A stretch of 64,000 nucleotides of DNA from Oscillospiraceae bacterium (GCA_029007035.1 JAQXHC010000049.1:44841-108840); one strand, 5' to 3'; counted from the first letter of the stretch, positions 15,361 to 24,724 are shown. Program-made: numbers and translations. The notes: generated from the letters alone by a model not told the origin.

Positions 15361-16437
15361 ATGAGCAAGGTTATGGTTGGAATGAGCGGAGGAGTGGACA
15401 GCTCCGTTGCGGCAATGCTTCTCAGAGAGCAGGGATATGACGTAATGGGTGTTACGATGAAGCTGTTTTCCGACGAGGATATAATTACAGCGCAAAAGGA
15501 GGGTAAAACCTGCTGTGCGCTGTCTGACGTAGAGGATGCACGGAGCGTTGCGTATAAGCTTGGATTCGATCATCTCGTTTTCAATTTTAAAGACACATTC
15601 CGCGAGCACGTAATGAAAGATTTTGCACAGAGCTATCTTTCGGGACGGACTCCGAATCCCTGTATAGAGTGCAACAGACACTGCAAGTTTGATAAGCTGC
15701 TCCGACGTGCTATGGAGCTTGAATATGACTATATTGCGACAGGTCATTACGCGGTGAACGAATACGATTCCGAATCGGGCAGGTATCTGCTGAAACGTCC
15801 AAAGGACAGGAGCAAGGATCAGACATACGTGCTGTACAGTCTTACGCAGTTTCAGCTTGCTCACACTCTTTTCCCTCTCGGCGGCATGGATAAGCAGCAG
15901 GTCCGCGCTCTTGCGGAGCAGGCAGGTCTTGTTAATTCCGCTAAACCCGACAGCCAGGATATCTGTTTCGTTCCCAACGGAAAATATGATGAATTTATCC
16001 GCAAATTCACCGGTAAGGAACCTGCACACGGCAATTTCACCGATACAGAGGGAAATGTTCTCGGCGAGCACAGAGGCATAATAAGCTACACGATCGGTCA
16101 GCGCAAGGGACTGGGAATAGCTCTTGGGCGTCCGGTGTATGTGGTGAGCAAGGATGCCGGCAGCAATACCGTTGTTCTCGGTGACGAATCGGATTTATAT
16201 ACTTCATCACTGACTGCGGAAGACGTTAATCTTATATCGGTTGAAAAGCTTGAAAAGCCAATGCGTATCACGGCTAAGACCCGCTACAGCCAGACAGAGC
16301 AGCCTGCTGTGCTGAGCAGTGCAGGAGACGGGATTTACAGAGTCGAGTTTGATAAGCCGCAGCGTGCCGTCACAAGCGGACAGGCTGTGGTATTTTACGA
16401 CGGAGATATTGTGGTCGGAGGAGGAACAATCATATAA
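15361..16437 (+). CDS. mnmA: tRNA-specific 2-thiouridylase MnmA
   Basis: 358-residue enzyme that thiolates U34 of tRNA-Lys, -Glu and -Gln at the wobble position, using ATP and a relayed persulfide. The PP-loop reads GMSGGVDSSVAAMLL at residues 7-21. The catalytic cysteines are in NPCIECNRHCKF and SQDICFVPNG, which form the C..C pair across the active site. C-terminal beta-barrel residues (GQRKGLGIALGRPVYVV) complete the family pattern. The stop shares one base with the start of the next methyltransferase gene. Clustered with tmcAL, the trmN6-like gene and rsmI. Confidence 0.97.
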   Translation: MSKVMVGMSGGVDSSVAAMLLREQGYDVMGVTMKLFSDEDIITAQKEGKTCCALSDVEDARSVAYKLGFDHLVFNFKDTFREHVMKDFAQSYLSGRTPNPCIECNRHCKFDKLLRRAMELEYDYIATGHYAVNEYDSESGRYLLKRPKDRSKDQTYVLYSLTQFQLAHTLFPLGGMDKQQVRALAEQAGLVNSAKPDSQDICFVPNGKYDEFIRKFTGKEPAHGNFTDTEGNVLGEHRGIISYTIGQRKGLGIALGRPVYVVSKDAGSNTVVLGDESDLYTSSLTAEDVNLISVEKLEKPMRITAKTRYSQTEQPAVLSSAGDGIYRVEFDKPQRAVTSGQAVVFYDGDIVVGGGTII

Positions 16438-17159
16438 TGGACTACACCTTTGAGAAGCTTACCGAAAAACTTTTTGTCTGTGCAAGCTCTGACCATCGCT
16501 TCGGAACAGATGCTTTTCTTCTGGCATATTTTTCGGGTTACCGTGCAAAGGACAAGGTATGCGACCTGGGAACGGGCTGCGGAATCATACCGATGATTAT
16601 GCAGAAAAGCCTGCCGCCTGCGGTGACCTACGCAGTCGACATTCAGGAGGGGGCGATCAGGCAGCTTCGTCTCGGACTCGAGCAAAGCGAAACGACTGGA
16701 ATAGTCCCGATATGTGCAGATTTACGTGAGCTATGGGAGGACGCTCCTCTCGGACAGCTTGATCTTGTAACCTGCAATCCGCCGTATAAGGCAGCAGATA
16801 CTGGATTTGAGAGTGTGATTTCGGCTCAGAGAATCGCTCGTCACGAGGTAATGTGCAATATAGATGACGTGTGTGAAGCGGCTTCAAAGCTTTTGAAATA
16901 CGGCGGCAGACTTTGTATGTGCAACCGCCCCGAACGTCTGAGCGACGTGGTAACGGCGATGAAAAAATATGGTATAGAGCCGAAAAGGCTGCGGCTGGTG
17001 TCAAAAAATCCCGACGCTGCTCCGTGGCTTTTTCTGATTGAGGGCAAAAAAGGCTCAAAACCTTTTATGAAAATCGAGCCGCAGCTTTATATACGAAGCG
17101 GAGACGGCTTTTCCGATGAACTGAAACAGATTTACGCAGTGGGAAAGGAAACGGAATGA
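16437..17159 (+). CDS. TrmN6-like tRNA (adenine-N6)-methyltransferase
   Basis: 240-residue Rossmann-fold SAM-dependent methyltransferase. The SAM-binding loop is CDLGTGCGIIPMIMQ and the catalytic NPPY motif is TCNPPYKAADTGFES, which is typical of base N-methyltransferases of the YfiC/TrmN6 family (m6A37 of tRNA1-Val in E. coli). The opening FEKLTEKLFVCASSDHRFGTDAFLLAYF is also characteristic. The exact target base in this organism is not certain. It overlaps mnmA by one base and rsmI by four (ATGA), so the three are translationally linked. Confidence 0.88.
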   Translation: MDYTFEKLTEKLFVCASSDHRFGTDAFLLAYFSGYRAKDKVCDLGTGCGIIPMIMQKSLPPAVTYAVDIQEGAIRQLRLGLEQSETTGIVPICADLRELWEDAPLGQLDLVTCNPPYKAADTGFESVISAQRIARHEVMCNIDDVCEAASKLLKYGGRLCMCNRPERLSDVVTAMKKYGIEPKRLRLVSKNPDAAPWLFLIEGKKGSKPFMKIEPQLYIRSGDGFSDELKQIYAVGKETE

Positions 17160-17992
17160 GCGGAATTTTTTATATTATCGGAACACCTATAGGAAATATG
17201 GAGGACATTACCGCAAGACAGATTGAAACACTGAAAAGCGTGGATTTTGTTTGTGCGGAGGATACGAGAGTAACAGTAAAGCTTTTCAACCGCTACGGTA
17301 TAAAAAAGCCGCTTGTCAGCTTTCACGGGCACAGTCCGAGGTCGGCGGCGGAAGCGATAATCAGCAGAATTATCGGAGGCGAGAACTGCGGTATAGTCAC
17401 CGACGCAGGTATGCCCTGTATTTCTGACCCCGGTGAAGTCCTTGTGGGAATGTGCGCGGAAAACGGCATAGATGTGAAAGTTGTACCGGGACCGAGCGCG
17501 GTTGTATCGGCGGTTGCGGTGTCCGGACTTCCTGCGTCACGGTTCATGTTCGAGGGTTTTCTTCCGGTTAATAAAAAACAGCGTTCCGAGCGCCTTAAAC
17601 TTCTGCGGAACGAGACGGGACTTATGGTATTTTACGAAGCACCCCATAAGCTGAGGACCACACTTGGCGACCTTGCAGACTTTTTCGGCGGAGACAGACG
17701 GATATCGCTCTGCCGTGAGCTGACAAAGGTTCATGAGGAGGTCATCAGACTGACACTTTCAGGTGCTGTCGATTATTACAATACGGTTGAACCAAGGGGA
17801 GAGTTTGTTCTCGTTATTGAGGGGAAAACCGAAGCCGGCGACGAGAGGATTACTGCTGAGGAGGCTCTTGCAAGAGTTGAAAACCTTGTAAATATGGGTG
17901 AAAAACCGGTAAATGCCTGCAAAGAGGTTGCAAAAGAGTACGGCTTTAAAAAGAGCGATTTATATTCGGCATTCTGCGGAAAGAAAAAATAA
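17156..17992 (+). CDS. rsmI: 16S rRNA 2'-O-ribose C1402 methyltransferase RsmI
   Basis: 278-residue SPOUT-like (tetrapyrrole methylase fold) enzyme that methylates the ribose of C1402 in the decoding centre. Family motifs are seen throughout: FYIIGTPIGNMEDITARQIE, CAEDTRVTVKL, SFHGHSPRSAAE, VTDAGMPCISDPGE, VVPGPSAVVSAVAVSGLP and MVFYEAPHKL. The C-terminal extension LYSAFCGKKK matches the small C-terminal domain. It is the last gene of the RNA-modification run and is followed by a 250-base intergenic region. Confidence 0.96.
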   Translation: MSGIFYIIGTPIGNMEDITARQIETLKSVDFVCAEDTRVTVKLFNRYGIKKPLVSFHGHSPRSAAEAIISRIIGGENCGIVTDAGMPCISDPGEVLVGMCAENGIDVKVVPGPSAVVSAVAVSGLPASRFMFEGFLPVNKKQRSERLKLLRNETGLMVFYEAPHKLRTTLGDLADFFGGDRRISLCRELTKVHEEVIRLTLSGAVDYYNTVEPRGEFVLVIEGKTEAGDERITAEEALARVENLVNMGEKPVNACKEVAKEYGFKKSDLYSAFCGKKK

Positions 17993-17994
17993 GG

Positions 17995-18077
17995 CAACAC
18001 CTTATAAAGCGTGCCGCTCGGTTTTGTACCGTATCTGCCTGCATCTCCGGTATAAGCCCGGAGAGGTATTGCCCTGA
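17995..18077. repeat. Inverted-repeat region after rsmI
   Basis: GGCAACACCT and AGGTATTGCC pair in 9 of 10 positions and enclose a second hairpin, TCTCCGG..CCGGAGA. It may act as the rsmI terminator or be a small repeat; no T tract follows. Confidence 0.4.
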
Positions 18078-18128
18078 AATTAAAACTTATAAATATTGGA
18101 TAAACACTGTGCAAAAGCATCAAAGAAC

Positions 18129-18157
18129 TTGACATTTTACCCGAAATATGATATAAT
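18129..18157 (+). promoter_or_regulatory. Promoter of the PHP-domain gene
   Basis: TTGACA at 18129-18134, a 17-base spacer and TATAAT at 18152-18157, about 85 bases before the start codon. Confidence 0.88.
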
Positions 18158-18242
18158 ATATTAGCTTATATTATTTACAAAGCTGAAAACTATATATACT
18201 ATATATTAAAAATCATCTGTAATTCGGAGAAAAGAGGTTATT

Positions 18243-19088
18243 ATGATTTGTGATTTGCACTGCCATACAAAGCTTTCTGACGGCTCTCTCGGAATAGAGG
18301 ACGTCATAGCACAGGCTAAAAAGACAAATATCGACGTTATTTCAATTACAGACCATGATACGATGGCATCATTTTCACGCTCGGATATTCTCGGAAAACG
18401 CCATGAGGTTCAGATTCTTCACGGAGTCGAGCTTTCGGCATGGGACAAGGAACGGCAGAGAAAGGTACATATCCTGTGCTATGCTCCGGGCAAACCCGAC
18501 CGTCTCGAGGGACTGTGCCTTAAATCCTGTGAAATCAGAAAGGCATGTTCAAAAGAGATGATTGACAGGGTTATGGAAAAATATCCTATAACACTTGAAA
18601 GCGTTCTGAAGCATACAACAAGCTCTAAAAGCATTTTCAAGCAGCATATTATGCGCGCACTTATTGATTACGGCTATGCGCTGGAATTTTACGGCGAGCT
18701 TGACAGGGAGCTTTTCAATCCGAAAGTCGGCTCGTGCTATGTGGAGAGAGCATATCCCGATGTTAATTTTGTCCTTGATCTGATTCATACGGCAAAAGGT
18801 GTCGCGGTAATGGCTCACCCTGCGCTTTACGACAGTATTGAGCTTCTCGACGAGCTTTCGGCAAAGGGAAAAATCGACGGCGTTGAAATCGGACATTACT
18901 CCGCTGATGAAAACTACAGAGCAGAGCTTAAAAAAATCGCAGATAAATACGGTCTTATCGAAACCGGCGGTTCGGATTTCCATGGACTCTATAACAGCGT
19001 CCCGACTCATATCGGAAGCGAAACAACATCCAAGGAGAATTACGAGCGGATAATTAAACTCGCAAATAAAATGAATCAGAAAGGATGA
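18243..19088 (+). CDS. PHP-domain metal-dependent phosphoesterase
   Basis: 281-residue cytoplasmic PHP protein. Metal-binding motifs: DLHCHTKLSDGSLG at the N-terminus, ITDHDTM, GVELSA, VAVMAHPAL and GGSDFHG near the C-terminus. This set matches the YciV/TrpH group, whose studied members are 5'-3' exonucleases or nucleotide phosphatases acting on RNA or small nucleotides. The substrate is not certain here. It starts at ATG 18243 with an AAAGAGG site behind its own consensus promoter, and its stop overlaps the first possible start of the TSCPD gene. First gene of a four-gene unit. Confidence 0.9.
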   Translation: MICDLHCHTKLSDGSLGIEDVIAQAKKTNIDVISITDHDTMASFSRSDILGKRHEVQILHGVELSAWDKERQRKVHILCYAPGKPDRLEGLCLKSCEIRKACSKEMIDRVMEKYPITLESVLKHTTSSKSIFKQHIMRALIDYGYALEFYGELDRELFNPKVGSCYVERAYPDVNFVLDLIHTAKGVAVMAHPALYDSIELLDELSAKGKIDGVEIGHYSADENYRAELKKIADKYGLIETGGSDFHGLYNSVPTHIGSETTSKENYERIIKLANKMNQKG

Positions 19089-19336
19089 GTAAGATGAAAT
19101 ACGAATATACTCCCCACGGAGTCTGCTCCAGAAAAATATATATAGAAGTAGAGGACGGAATTGTCGGAAATATTGAATTTGTGGGAGGCTGCAACGGAAA
19201 TCTGAAAGGAATAGCTTCTCTTGTAAAGGGAATGCCTGTTGCGGAGGTTATTGAAAAGCTTGAGGGAATCAAATGCGGTGTAAAGAATACCTCGTGTCCT
19301 GCTCAGCTTGCTCTTGCTTTAAAGGAAAGCTTATGA
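19085..19336 (+). CDS. TSCPD-domain protein (four-cysteine small family)
   Basis: 83-residue protein of the TSCPD family named after the motif read here as NTSCPAQLA. The four conserved cysteines (GVCSRK, GGCNGN, IKCGVK and TSCPAQ) probably bind a metal. The same domain occurs at the C-terminus of vitamin-B12-dependent ribonucleotide reductase, where it is metal-binding, but stand-alone versions have no established function. ATG 19085 overlaps the previous stop; ATG 19094 with GGATGAG upstream is an equally good start. The stop overlaps the next gene (ATGA). Confidence 0.85.
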   Translation: MSKMKYEYTPHGVCSRKIYIEVEDGIVGNIEFVGGCNGNLKGIASLVKGMPVAEVIEKLEGIKCGVKNTSCPAQLALALKESL

Positions 19337-20115
19337 TTCATGTTGTTGAAAAGCTCGGAGCCAAGCCGATTCCGCTGCTTATTTCAATAGTCATACTTAT
19401 ATTGTTTATAGCTCCGTTTTTTGCGGGAATTGTTAATCTCGGAAATTGCTTCGGTACTGCTGCGATGACTGTACTGACACTGTTTTTCCTGTTCAACGGA
19501 AAAGCGACGGAGTTTTTGCACAGACTTTGGGAAAGACCTGTCGGAAAGGTATTATTGTGTACTGTTTCTGCATTTCTCATAGTTACGGTTATTGCTTCGG
19601 CTGCAATAACATGTCTGATCGTAAAGGCAGCGAACGATTATCCTGAAACTTCCGGTACAACGATGGTAGTCCTTGGATGCAAGGTGAAGAACGGACGTCC
19701 GAGTCTTATGCTGAAACGCAGACTCAACGCGGCATACGACTATCTTGCTGAGAACGGCGATGTTACAGTCATAGTATCAGGAGGGAAGGGAAGTGACGAA
19801 TCCATAAGCGAAGCACAGTGTATGTACGAATATCTGACAGAAAAGGGAATTTCACCCGACAGGATAATTATTGAGGACACTTCAAGGTCGACCTATGAAA
19901 ATCTCAGAAATTCAAAGAATATTATTTCAGAAAAGGGATTAAACGAAAAAATCACAATTGTTACAGACGGCTATCATCAGCTTCGCGCCGAAATGATCGC
20001 GGACAAGCTTGGCATGGAAGCGTATAACATATCGGCGCCCACAGCTTATTGGCTTATCCCGACGTATCTTGTGCGCGAGTGGTTCGGGGTTGCGTATCAG
20101 TTTGTTTTCGGATAG
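19333..20115 (+). CDS. YdcF/SanA-family (DUF218) membrane protein
   Basis: 260 residues. Three or four hydrophobic helices in the first 100 residues are followed by a DUF218 domain: MVVLGCKVKNGRPSLMLKRRL, VIVSGGKGSDESISEAQCMYEYL, EDTSRSTYENLRNSK and IVTDGYHQLRAEMIA. Homologues are inner-membrane or secreted proteins implicated in envelope integrity and vancomycin tolerance, without a proven reaction. Start at ATG 19333 gives the four-base overlap with the TSCPD stop. Last recognisable gene before a short hypothetical gene on the same strand. Confidence 0.87.
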   Translation: MIHVVEKLGAKPIPLLISIVILILFIAPFFAGIVNLGNCFGTAAMTVLTLFFLFNGKATEFLHRLWERPVGKVLLCTVSAFLIVTVIASAAITCLIVKAANDYPETSGTTMVVLGCKVKNGRPSLMLKRRLNAAYDYLAENGDVTVIVSGGKGSDESISEAQCMYEYLTEKGISPDRIIIEDTSRSTYENLRNSKNIISEKGLNEKITIVTDGYHQLRAEMIADKLGMEAYNISAPTAYWLIPTYLVREWFGVAYQFVFG

Positions 20116-20129
20116 GAGTGAATGCGGCT

Positions 20130-20405
20130 ATGCTGCGTGTTATTAAGCATAAGCCTACGGGAATGTATTTTGCCTCGACTGATGTTCTTGTCAGGCAGAG
20201 TGATTTTGCGAAAAAATTCAGAAGCCTTAAAACTGCAAGAGAATACACTTATAGGAATGATGTGAATTTTCCGAGAAAAGACTGCAAGATAGTCATGTAT
20301 TACAGAGAAAAATCCTGCTATCATGATTCTATTTCGGAACTTAACGTATCGAGACGTTTGTTCAATGCGAATAATCCGGCAGTTAAGGCAAAACCGCATA
20401 ATTAA
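20130..20405 (+). CDS. Small basic hypothetical protein
   Basis: 91 residues starting MLRVIKHKPTGMYFASTDVL, rich in Lys/Arg, with no signal peptide or membrane segment. I do not recognise a family. ATG 20130 lies 11 bases after AGGAG, 14 bases past the YdcF-family gene, so it is likely the last gene of that unit. The 3' end of the coding region carries one arm of the terminator stem that ends the operon, which supports this being the operon end. Confidence 0.6.
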   Translation: MLRVIKHKPTGMYFASTDVLVRQSDFAKKFRSLKTAREYTYRNDVNFPRKDCKIVMYYREKSCYHDSISELNVSRRLFNANNPAVKAKPHN

Positions 20406-20468
20406 AGGATGATGTCTTTTCATCGGGTCTGACTGCACATTGGTATACAACAGATTTATGCGGTTTTG
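20389..20468 (+). terminator. Long-loop inverted repeat at the end of the PHP/TSCPD/YdcF unit
   Basis: CAAAACCGCATAA (20389-20401) and TTATGCGGTTTTG (20456-20468) form a perfect 13-bp stem around a 54-base loop that contains its own small hairpin (GATGA..TTCATC). The first arm overlaps the last codons of the hypothetical gene. No strong T tract follows, so it may protect the 3' end rather than terminate. Confidence 0.55.
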
Positions 20469-20540
20469 ATTTAAGCTAACCTCTAAAAACGTAAAATAAT
20501 TCGTTCAGATCTCATCGAACGACAGAAGATGGAGGATAAA

Positions 20541-23500
20541 ATGAAAAAACACGTGAGAATATCAGCTATAATAACTGCATTGGTGACTTTGTCATCAGGT
20601 GCAGTTTCGTCATTTACAGGAGTTGCAGCCGGCAAGGCTCCGACACCCCCGAAAGGAGGAATGTCTCTTGAACTCCCGGGATTTACCGGAGTAATAGGCG
20701 GAGAAAAAATCGGAACAGAAAGTCTTCTTCTTACTCAGAATTATTTGCCTATCAGCGGGAAAGTCAGTCTTTACGGCGATGATGAGCCTCTTCCGGAGAG
20801 CTTCGATATGAGGCGCGAGGGAATGACCACATCGGTCAAGAATCAGAATCCTTACGGCACGTGCTGGACGTTTTCGGCAGCTGCAAGTGCAGAATCAAGT
20901 TTGCTGAAATATAAGCCGTCGGTTGATCTGTCGGAGCTTCATACAGCGTTTTTTACATATTTTGGTGAAAGCAGACTGTATTATTCAGGCTTGAGTCTGA
21001 TGTTCGATGATTCAATTCTCGACCTTGGAGGAAACTGCTATGCAGTCGGAAACCTCTGGTCGCAGTGGAACGGTGCAATTGACGAGGAAAAGCTCGGATA
21101 TGTTGACGGCAGACTTTTTGCCGATGAAGATTATTCGGTTCCGAATGAAGAATATGCGCAGCAGTATGAATATTTGTCGGATTATCATCTGAAAAATGCG
21201 TATATTTTCGATTACAGCAGGGACGGTTCAAATCGTGAAGAGGTGAACGAGCTTGTAAAGCAATTCGTTTTTTCGGGAAATATTGTCGATATTTCCTATT
21301 GCACCGATGGCTACAGTTACAATACCGGAGCGTGTTATTCGGAAAAATCTCCGATGATGGCGAACCACTCCGTATCAGTCGTGGGCTGGGATGACAGTTA
21401 TACCGCTGCTAATTTCGACGGGAATGTCGGCGCATGGCTGATAAAGAACAGCTGGGGAACTCATTTCAGCGACGAGGGTTATTTCTGGCTTTCGTATGCG
21501 GACAGCTCGATTTGTGAGTTTTCGGTTTTCGAGATGACAGGAAGCGAGAGCCTGTCGGATATTTATTTCCACGATTCGACCTGCCCGTCACAGAACCTCT
21601 GCGCCGATGAAGATATGGATATCAACAAGCCGTCCTATGCCGCGAATGTTTTCACCGCCGAGCGAACGGAACAGCTTGAAGCAATCTCAACTTATATAAG
21701 CAAGCCGGGTACAGAATACGAGATTACGGTATACACCGGACTGTCAGACCCCGGTGACCCTGCCTCGGGAACAGCATCCGCAGTGACATCGGGAATTTCG
21801 GAGCTTACCGGATATATTACAATTTACCTTGATGAAAATGTTCTTCTTGAGGAAAATGAACTGTTTTCCGTCGAGGTGAAATATTACTGCGACGACAGCA
21901 AATTTGTAATCCCCGTGGAAGCAAGCACCTATCTTGAAGACAAGGAGAGCGGAGCAGTTGAGGATACATCGCTGATTTTCAGTAATTTTGCGTCATATGA
22001 GCAGCTTTGCAATCTCACGGGACAGGGCGAAAGTTTCTACAGTGAGGACGGAAGCGAGTGGTTTGACGTTAAGGACGAGGATTATCAGTATTCTGATGAA
22101 GAAAAAGATATGTTCCTTGAAGCGCTTATTGATGAAATGACAGAGCTTAACGGCGGCACGTTAAGCGAGAAACAGGAATCCCAGATTCAGGTTATCAGGG
22201 ATAAGTTTGAAAAATCCAATTTAAAAATCGTTTTGGGAAACATCTCAGTCAAAGCATTTGCAAATCCCGTAAATGCAGTTGAATTTTCCCACGATTCGGG
22301 AAATGTTCCGCTTGATGAGGGCGTGGAGCTTTCGGTAAAAAGCGGAAAAGATGTCTATTATTCGGTAAACGGCGGTGATTATTCCAAGTATGAGCAGCCG
22401 ATTTCAATTACTGAAAATATGAATATTTCAGCCACTACCGATTTTGAAAATTATACTGAACGTACATATAATCCGTCATATTCTGAATTCGTTTCCCTTG
22501 ATTATGCGGTTAAGGACAGCGGTTCTTATTCAAGAGACAACCTGTCCGCCATCAGAAAAGACGCTCATACTTATGAGATAAATACGGCAGGCTCAGCCGA
22601 TACTATTAAGTTTTATCCGATTTCAGCGTCAACGATCAGTCTTAACGGAACGACGATCCCTACCGGTACATATTCCGATGAATTTGCCCTTGAATATGGC
22701 ACAAATGTATTTGAATTTATACTTATCGGAGAAAACAGCCTCGAAAATAAGGTTACGGTAACAGTAAACCGCAGCTCCACGAATTTTGACCTCGAAGCCG
22801 AGACGGTTCATATCGAGGGCAATCATATTCTTACCGCTCCCGACGGTCACCAATTTACTGACGGAGAGAGCGTTTCTGACTATGCCGGACAGACGCTCAC
22901 TGTTGAGATAGGAAGCGAAATCTACGAGGTAAAGGTGCCTGAGCGCGCCGTTCTGCCTGAGCTGGAGCTTGACTGCCTTAATGAAACGCTGAACTTTATT
23001 TCCAATGATATTACCGAATATACCGAAATATCAACCGACGGAGGTACAAGCTATCACTCCGCAGAGGGAAGATTTATCGACGGACAGAATATCACCTCCG
23101 GGATGGTAATGAACAGCGCACTGAAGGTAATTCCCGGTGAGTCGTTTATGCTGAGGATTGCTCCGGGCGGAGGAAAGTTCGCAAGTGCATCAAAAGAATT
23201 CGTGATACCTCAGGCAAAGGACGCTCCGGACGAAATTCCCGTCTACAGTTATAAAGATGGGAAAATCGAGCTTGAAATCAGCGATGTTCTTGAATACGGA
23301 AAGGTTAATCCGCCGCTCACAGAAAGTCAGCTTGCGGAAACAGCCGATAAGTTTGGGTACACTGCCGAAAAATATACCGAACTTATGATGAATCGATACG
23401 GTCTTTCTGACAGGAATGAGCTTCTGACGGCTCTTGCAATTGAATGGGATGCAGTTTTCAGCTATGATACAGCGCCGGTAAAAATCGGTGTGCGTTATTA

Positions 23501-23774
23501 CAGCGGCAAAAACAGCTTTGCTACGAAAATGACGTTTCAGACTATCGGCAAAGTCCGCAAGGGTGATATAAATCTTGATACCGTCGTGGATGCAAAGGAC
23601 GCTTCGGAAGTTCTGAATTACTATGCGCAGATTAGCACCGGAGGAAATCCTGTCCTGAGCGAAATCAAGAAGTATGCTGCAGATTACGACAACGATAGTG
23701 TTATTGATGCAAAGGACGCTTCTGCAATACTCAAATATTACGCAGACGTCGCGACAGGAGCGGTAACCGAATAG
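20541..23774 (+). CDS. Secreted C1-family cysteine peptidase with C-terminal dockerin
   Basis: 1077-residue exported protein. Signal peptide in residues 1-30. A papain-like C1 domain spans roughly 80-345: the catalytic Cys108 lies in NPYGTCWTFSAAAS, His276 in ANHSVSVVGWD and Asn303 in WLIKNSWGTHF. The middle (about 350-980) contains beta-sandwich segments, including a CHB_HEX_C-like stretch (VYYSVNGGDYSKYEQPI) and a cadherin-like stretch. The last 65 residues form a type I dockerin with two duplicated calcium loops (GDINLDTVVDAKDASEVLNY and ADYDNDSVIDAKDASAIL), which would dock the enzyme to a cohesin. ATG 20541 follows GGAGG by five bases. Role: peptidase carried on a cellulosome-type complex. 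Confidence 0.93.
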   Translation: MKKHVRISAIITALVTLSSGAVSSFTGVAAGKAPTPPKGGMSLELPGFTGVIGGEKIGTESLLLTQNYLPISGKVSLYGDDEPLPESFDMRREGMTTSVKNQNPYGTCWTFSAAASAESSLLKYKPSVDLSELHTAFFTYFGESRLYYSGLSLMFDDSILDLGGNCYAVGNLWSQWNGAIDEEKLGYVDGRLFADEDYSVPNEEYAQQYEYLSDYHLKNAYIFDYSRDGSNREEVNELVKQFVFSGNIVDISYCTDGYSYNTGACYSEKSPMMANHSVSVVGWDDSYTAANFDGNVGAWLIKNSWGTHFSDEGYFWLSYADSSICEFSVFEMTGSESLSDIYFHDSTCPSQNLCADEDMDINKPSYAANVFTAERTEQLEAISTYISKPGTEYEITVYTGLSDPGDPASGTASAVTSGISELTGYITIYLDENVLLEENELFSVEVKYYCDDSKFVIPVEASTYLEDKESGAVEDTSLIFSNFASYEQLCNLTGQGESFYSEDGSEWFDVKDEDYQYSDEEKDMFLEALIDEMTELNGGTLSEKQESQIQVIRDKFEKSNLKIVLGNISVKAFANPVNAVEFSHDSGNVPLDEGVELSVKSGKDVYYSVNGGDYSKYEQPISITENMNISATTDFENYTERTYNPSYSEFVSLDYAVKDSGSYSRDNLSAIRKDAHTYEINTAGSADTIKFYPISASTISLNGTTIPTGTYSDEFALEYGTNVFEFILIGENSLENKVTVTVNRSSTNFDLEAETVHIEGNHILTAPDGHQFTDGESVSDYAGQTLTVEIGSEIYEVKVPERAVLPELELDCLNETLNFISNDITEYTEISTDGGTSYHSAEGRFIDGQNITSGMVMNSALKVIPGESFMLRIAPGGGKFASASKEFVIPQAKDAPDEIPVYSYKDGKIELEISDVLEYGKVNPPLTESQLAETADKFGYTAEKYTELMMNRYGLSDRNELLTALAIEWDAVFSYDTAPVKIGVRYYSGKNSFATKMTFQTIGKVRKGDINLDTVVDAKDASEVLNYYAQISTGGNPVLSEIKKYAADYDNDSVIDAKDASAILKYYADVATGAVTE

Positions 23775-23794
23775 TTAACGGACGGTGATTAACC

Positions 23795-24562
23795 ATGAGT
23801 GACAGAGCAAAATCAGCTCTTGCCGCAGTAATAATGTGTATTGCATTCTGCGGTGCTCTTTATTATTCATTTGTTAAATCCGACGATGACAGGCAGGAAT
23901 CAATCACGCGTTTTATAAAGACTGAGGCATCGGGAAGTGTGATAAGCTCCGGAATAACAGCGGAAGAAAGCGTCATATCCGCGGCTGTGATTATAAATAG
24001 TACATCAGTGGACGAAAATCCGACTGCTCCTGTGATGATAAACATAAATACAGCGGATAAGGAAGAGCTTATGACCCTTGACGGTATCGGCGAGGTGCTT
24101 GCTCTGCGGATAATTACTTACAGGACCGAGGTTTCACCGTTTCGCAATATAATGGAGATAATGAACGTCAGCGGAATAGGCGAGGCAACTTTCAGCGGAA
24201 TAAAAGACAGAATCTATGTCGTAAATCCCGTTTATGAAACGTGTACGACCGAAGCTCCGGAAGAAGTGACTGAGACCGGATCGGAACCGGAAACAGAAGC
24301 AGAAACCGTTGCTGAAACTATAACTGAAGAGCCGCAGACTGTTACAGTTTCTCTTGATGAAATTGCTCCGGTAAACATAAATACCGCCGGAATAGACGAG
24401 CTGATGCTGCTTCCTTACGTTGATAAAGAGGCAGCAGAGGCTATAATCCGTCTGCGTGAGGAGATTAACGGTTTCAGCGATGTACACGAATTGATACTGG
24501 TTGAAGAACTTGAACAAAAAGAGACAGCCGAAATATTGAAATTTGTAACTGTTGGTGAATAG
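23795..24562 (+). CDS. Membrane-anchored protein with two ComEA-like helix-hairpin-helix domains
   Basis: 255 residues. An N-terminal helix (about 7-28) anchors or exports it. A first HhH pair (MININTADKEELMTLDGIGEVLALRII..NVSGIGEATF) lies at about 83-145. A Thr/Glu-rich linker (about 150-185) follows, then a second, more divergent HhH unit (VNINTAGIDELMLLPYVDKEAAEAII). ComEA proteins bind incoming DNA at the cell surface during transformation, usually with one HhH pair. Whether this duplicated version binds DNA is not shown; no comEC lies nearby. It follows the dockerin peptidase by 20 bases and may be cotranscribed. Confidence 0.82.
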   Translation: MSDRAKSALAAVIMCIAFCGALYYSFVKSDDDRQESITRFIKTEASGSVISSGITAEESVISAAVIINSTSVDENPTAPVMININTADKEELMTLDGIGEVLALRIITYRTEVSPFRNIMEIMNVSGIGEATFSGIKDRIYVVNPVYETCTTEAPEEVTETGSEPETEAETVAETITEEPQTVTVSLDEIAPVNINTAGIDELMLLPYVDKEAAEAIIRLREEINGFSDVHELILVEELEQKETAEILKFVTVGE

Positions 24563-24724
24563 CAATAAATATTGGCGGCAGGATTTGGTAATTATAACGC
24601 AAAAACGCTTTAACCGTTTTGTAACTATTTGAAAATCAATGATAAATTTATGTTATAATCGACAAAAATATGTTGTTGAAAATATACATAAGCTACAAAA
24701 AAGATTAAAGAACGATATAAAACG

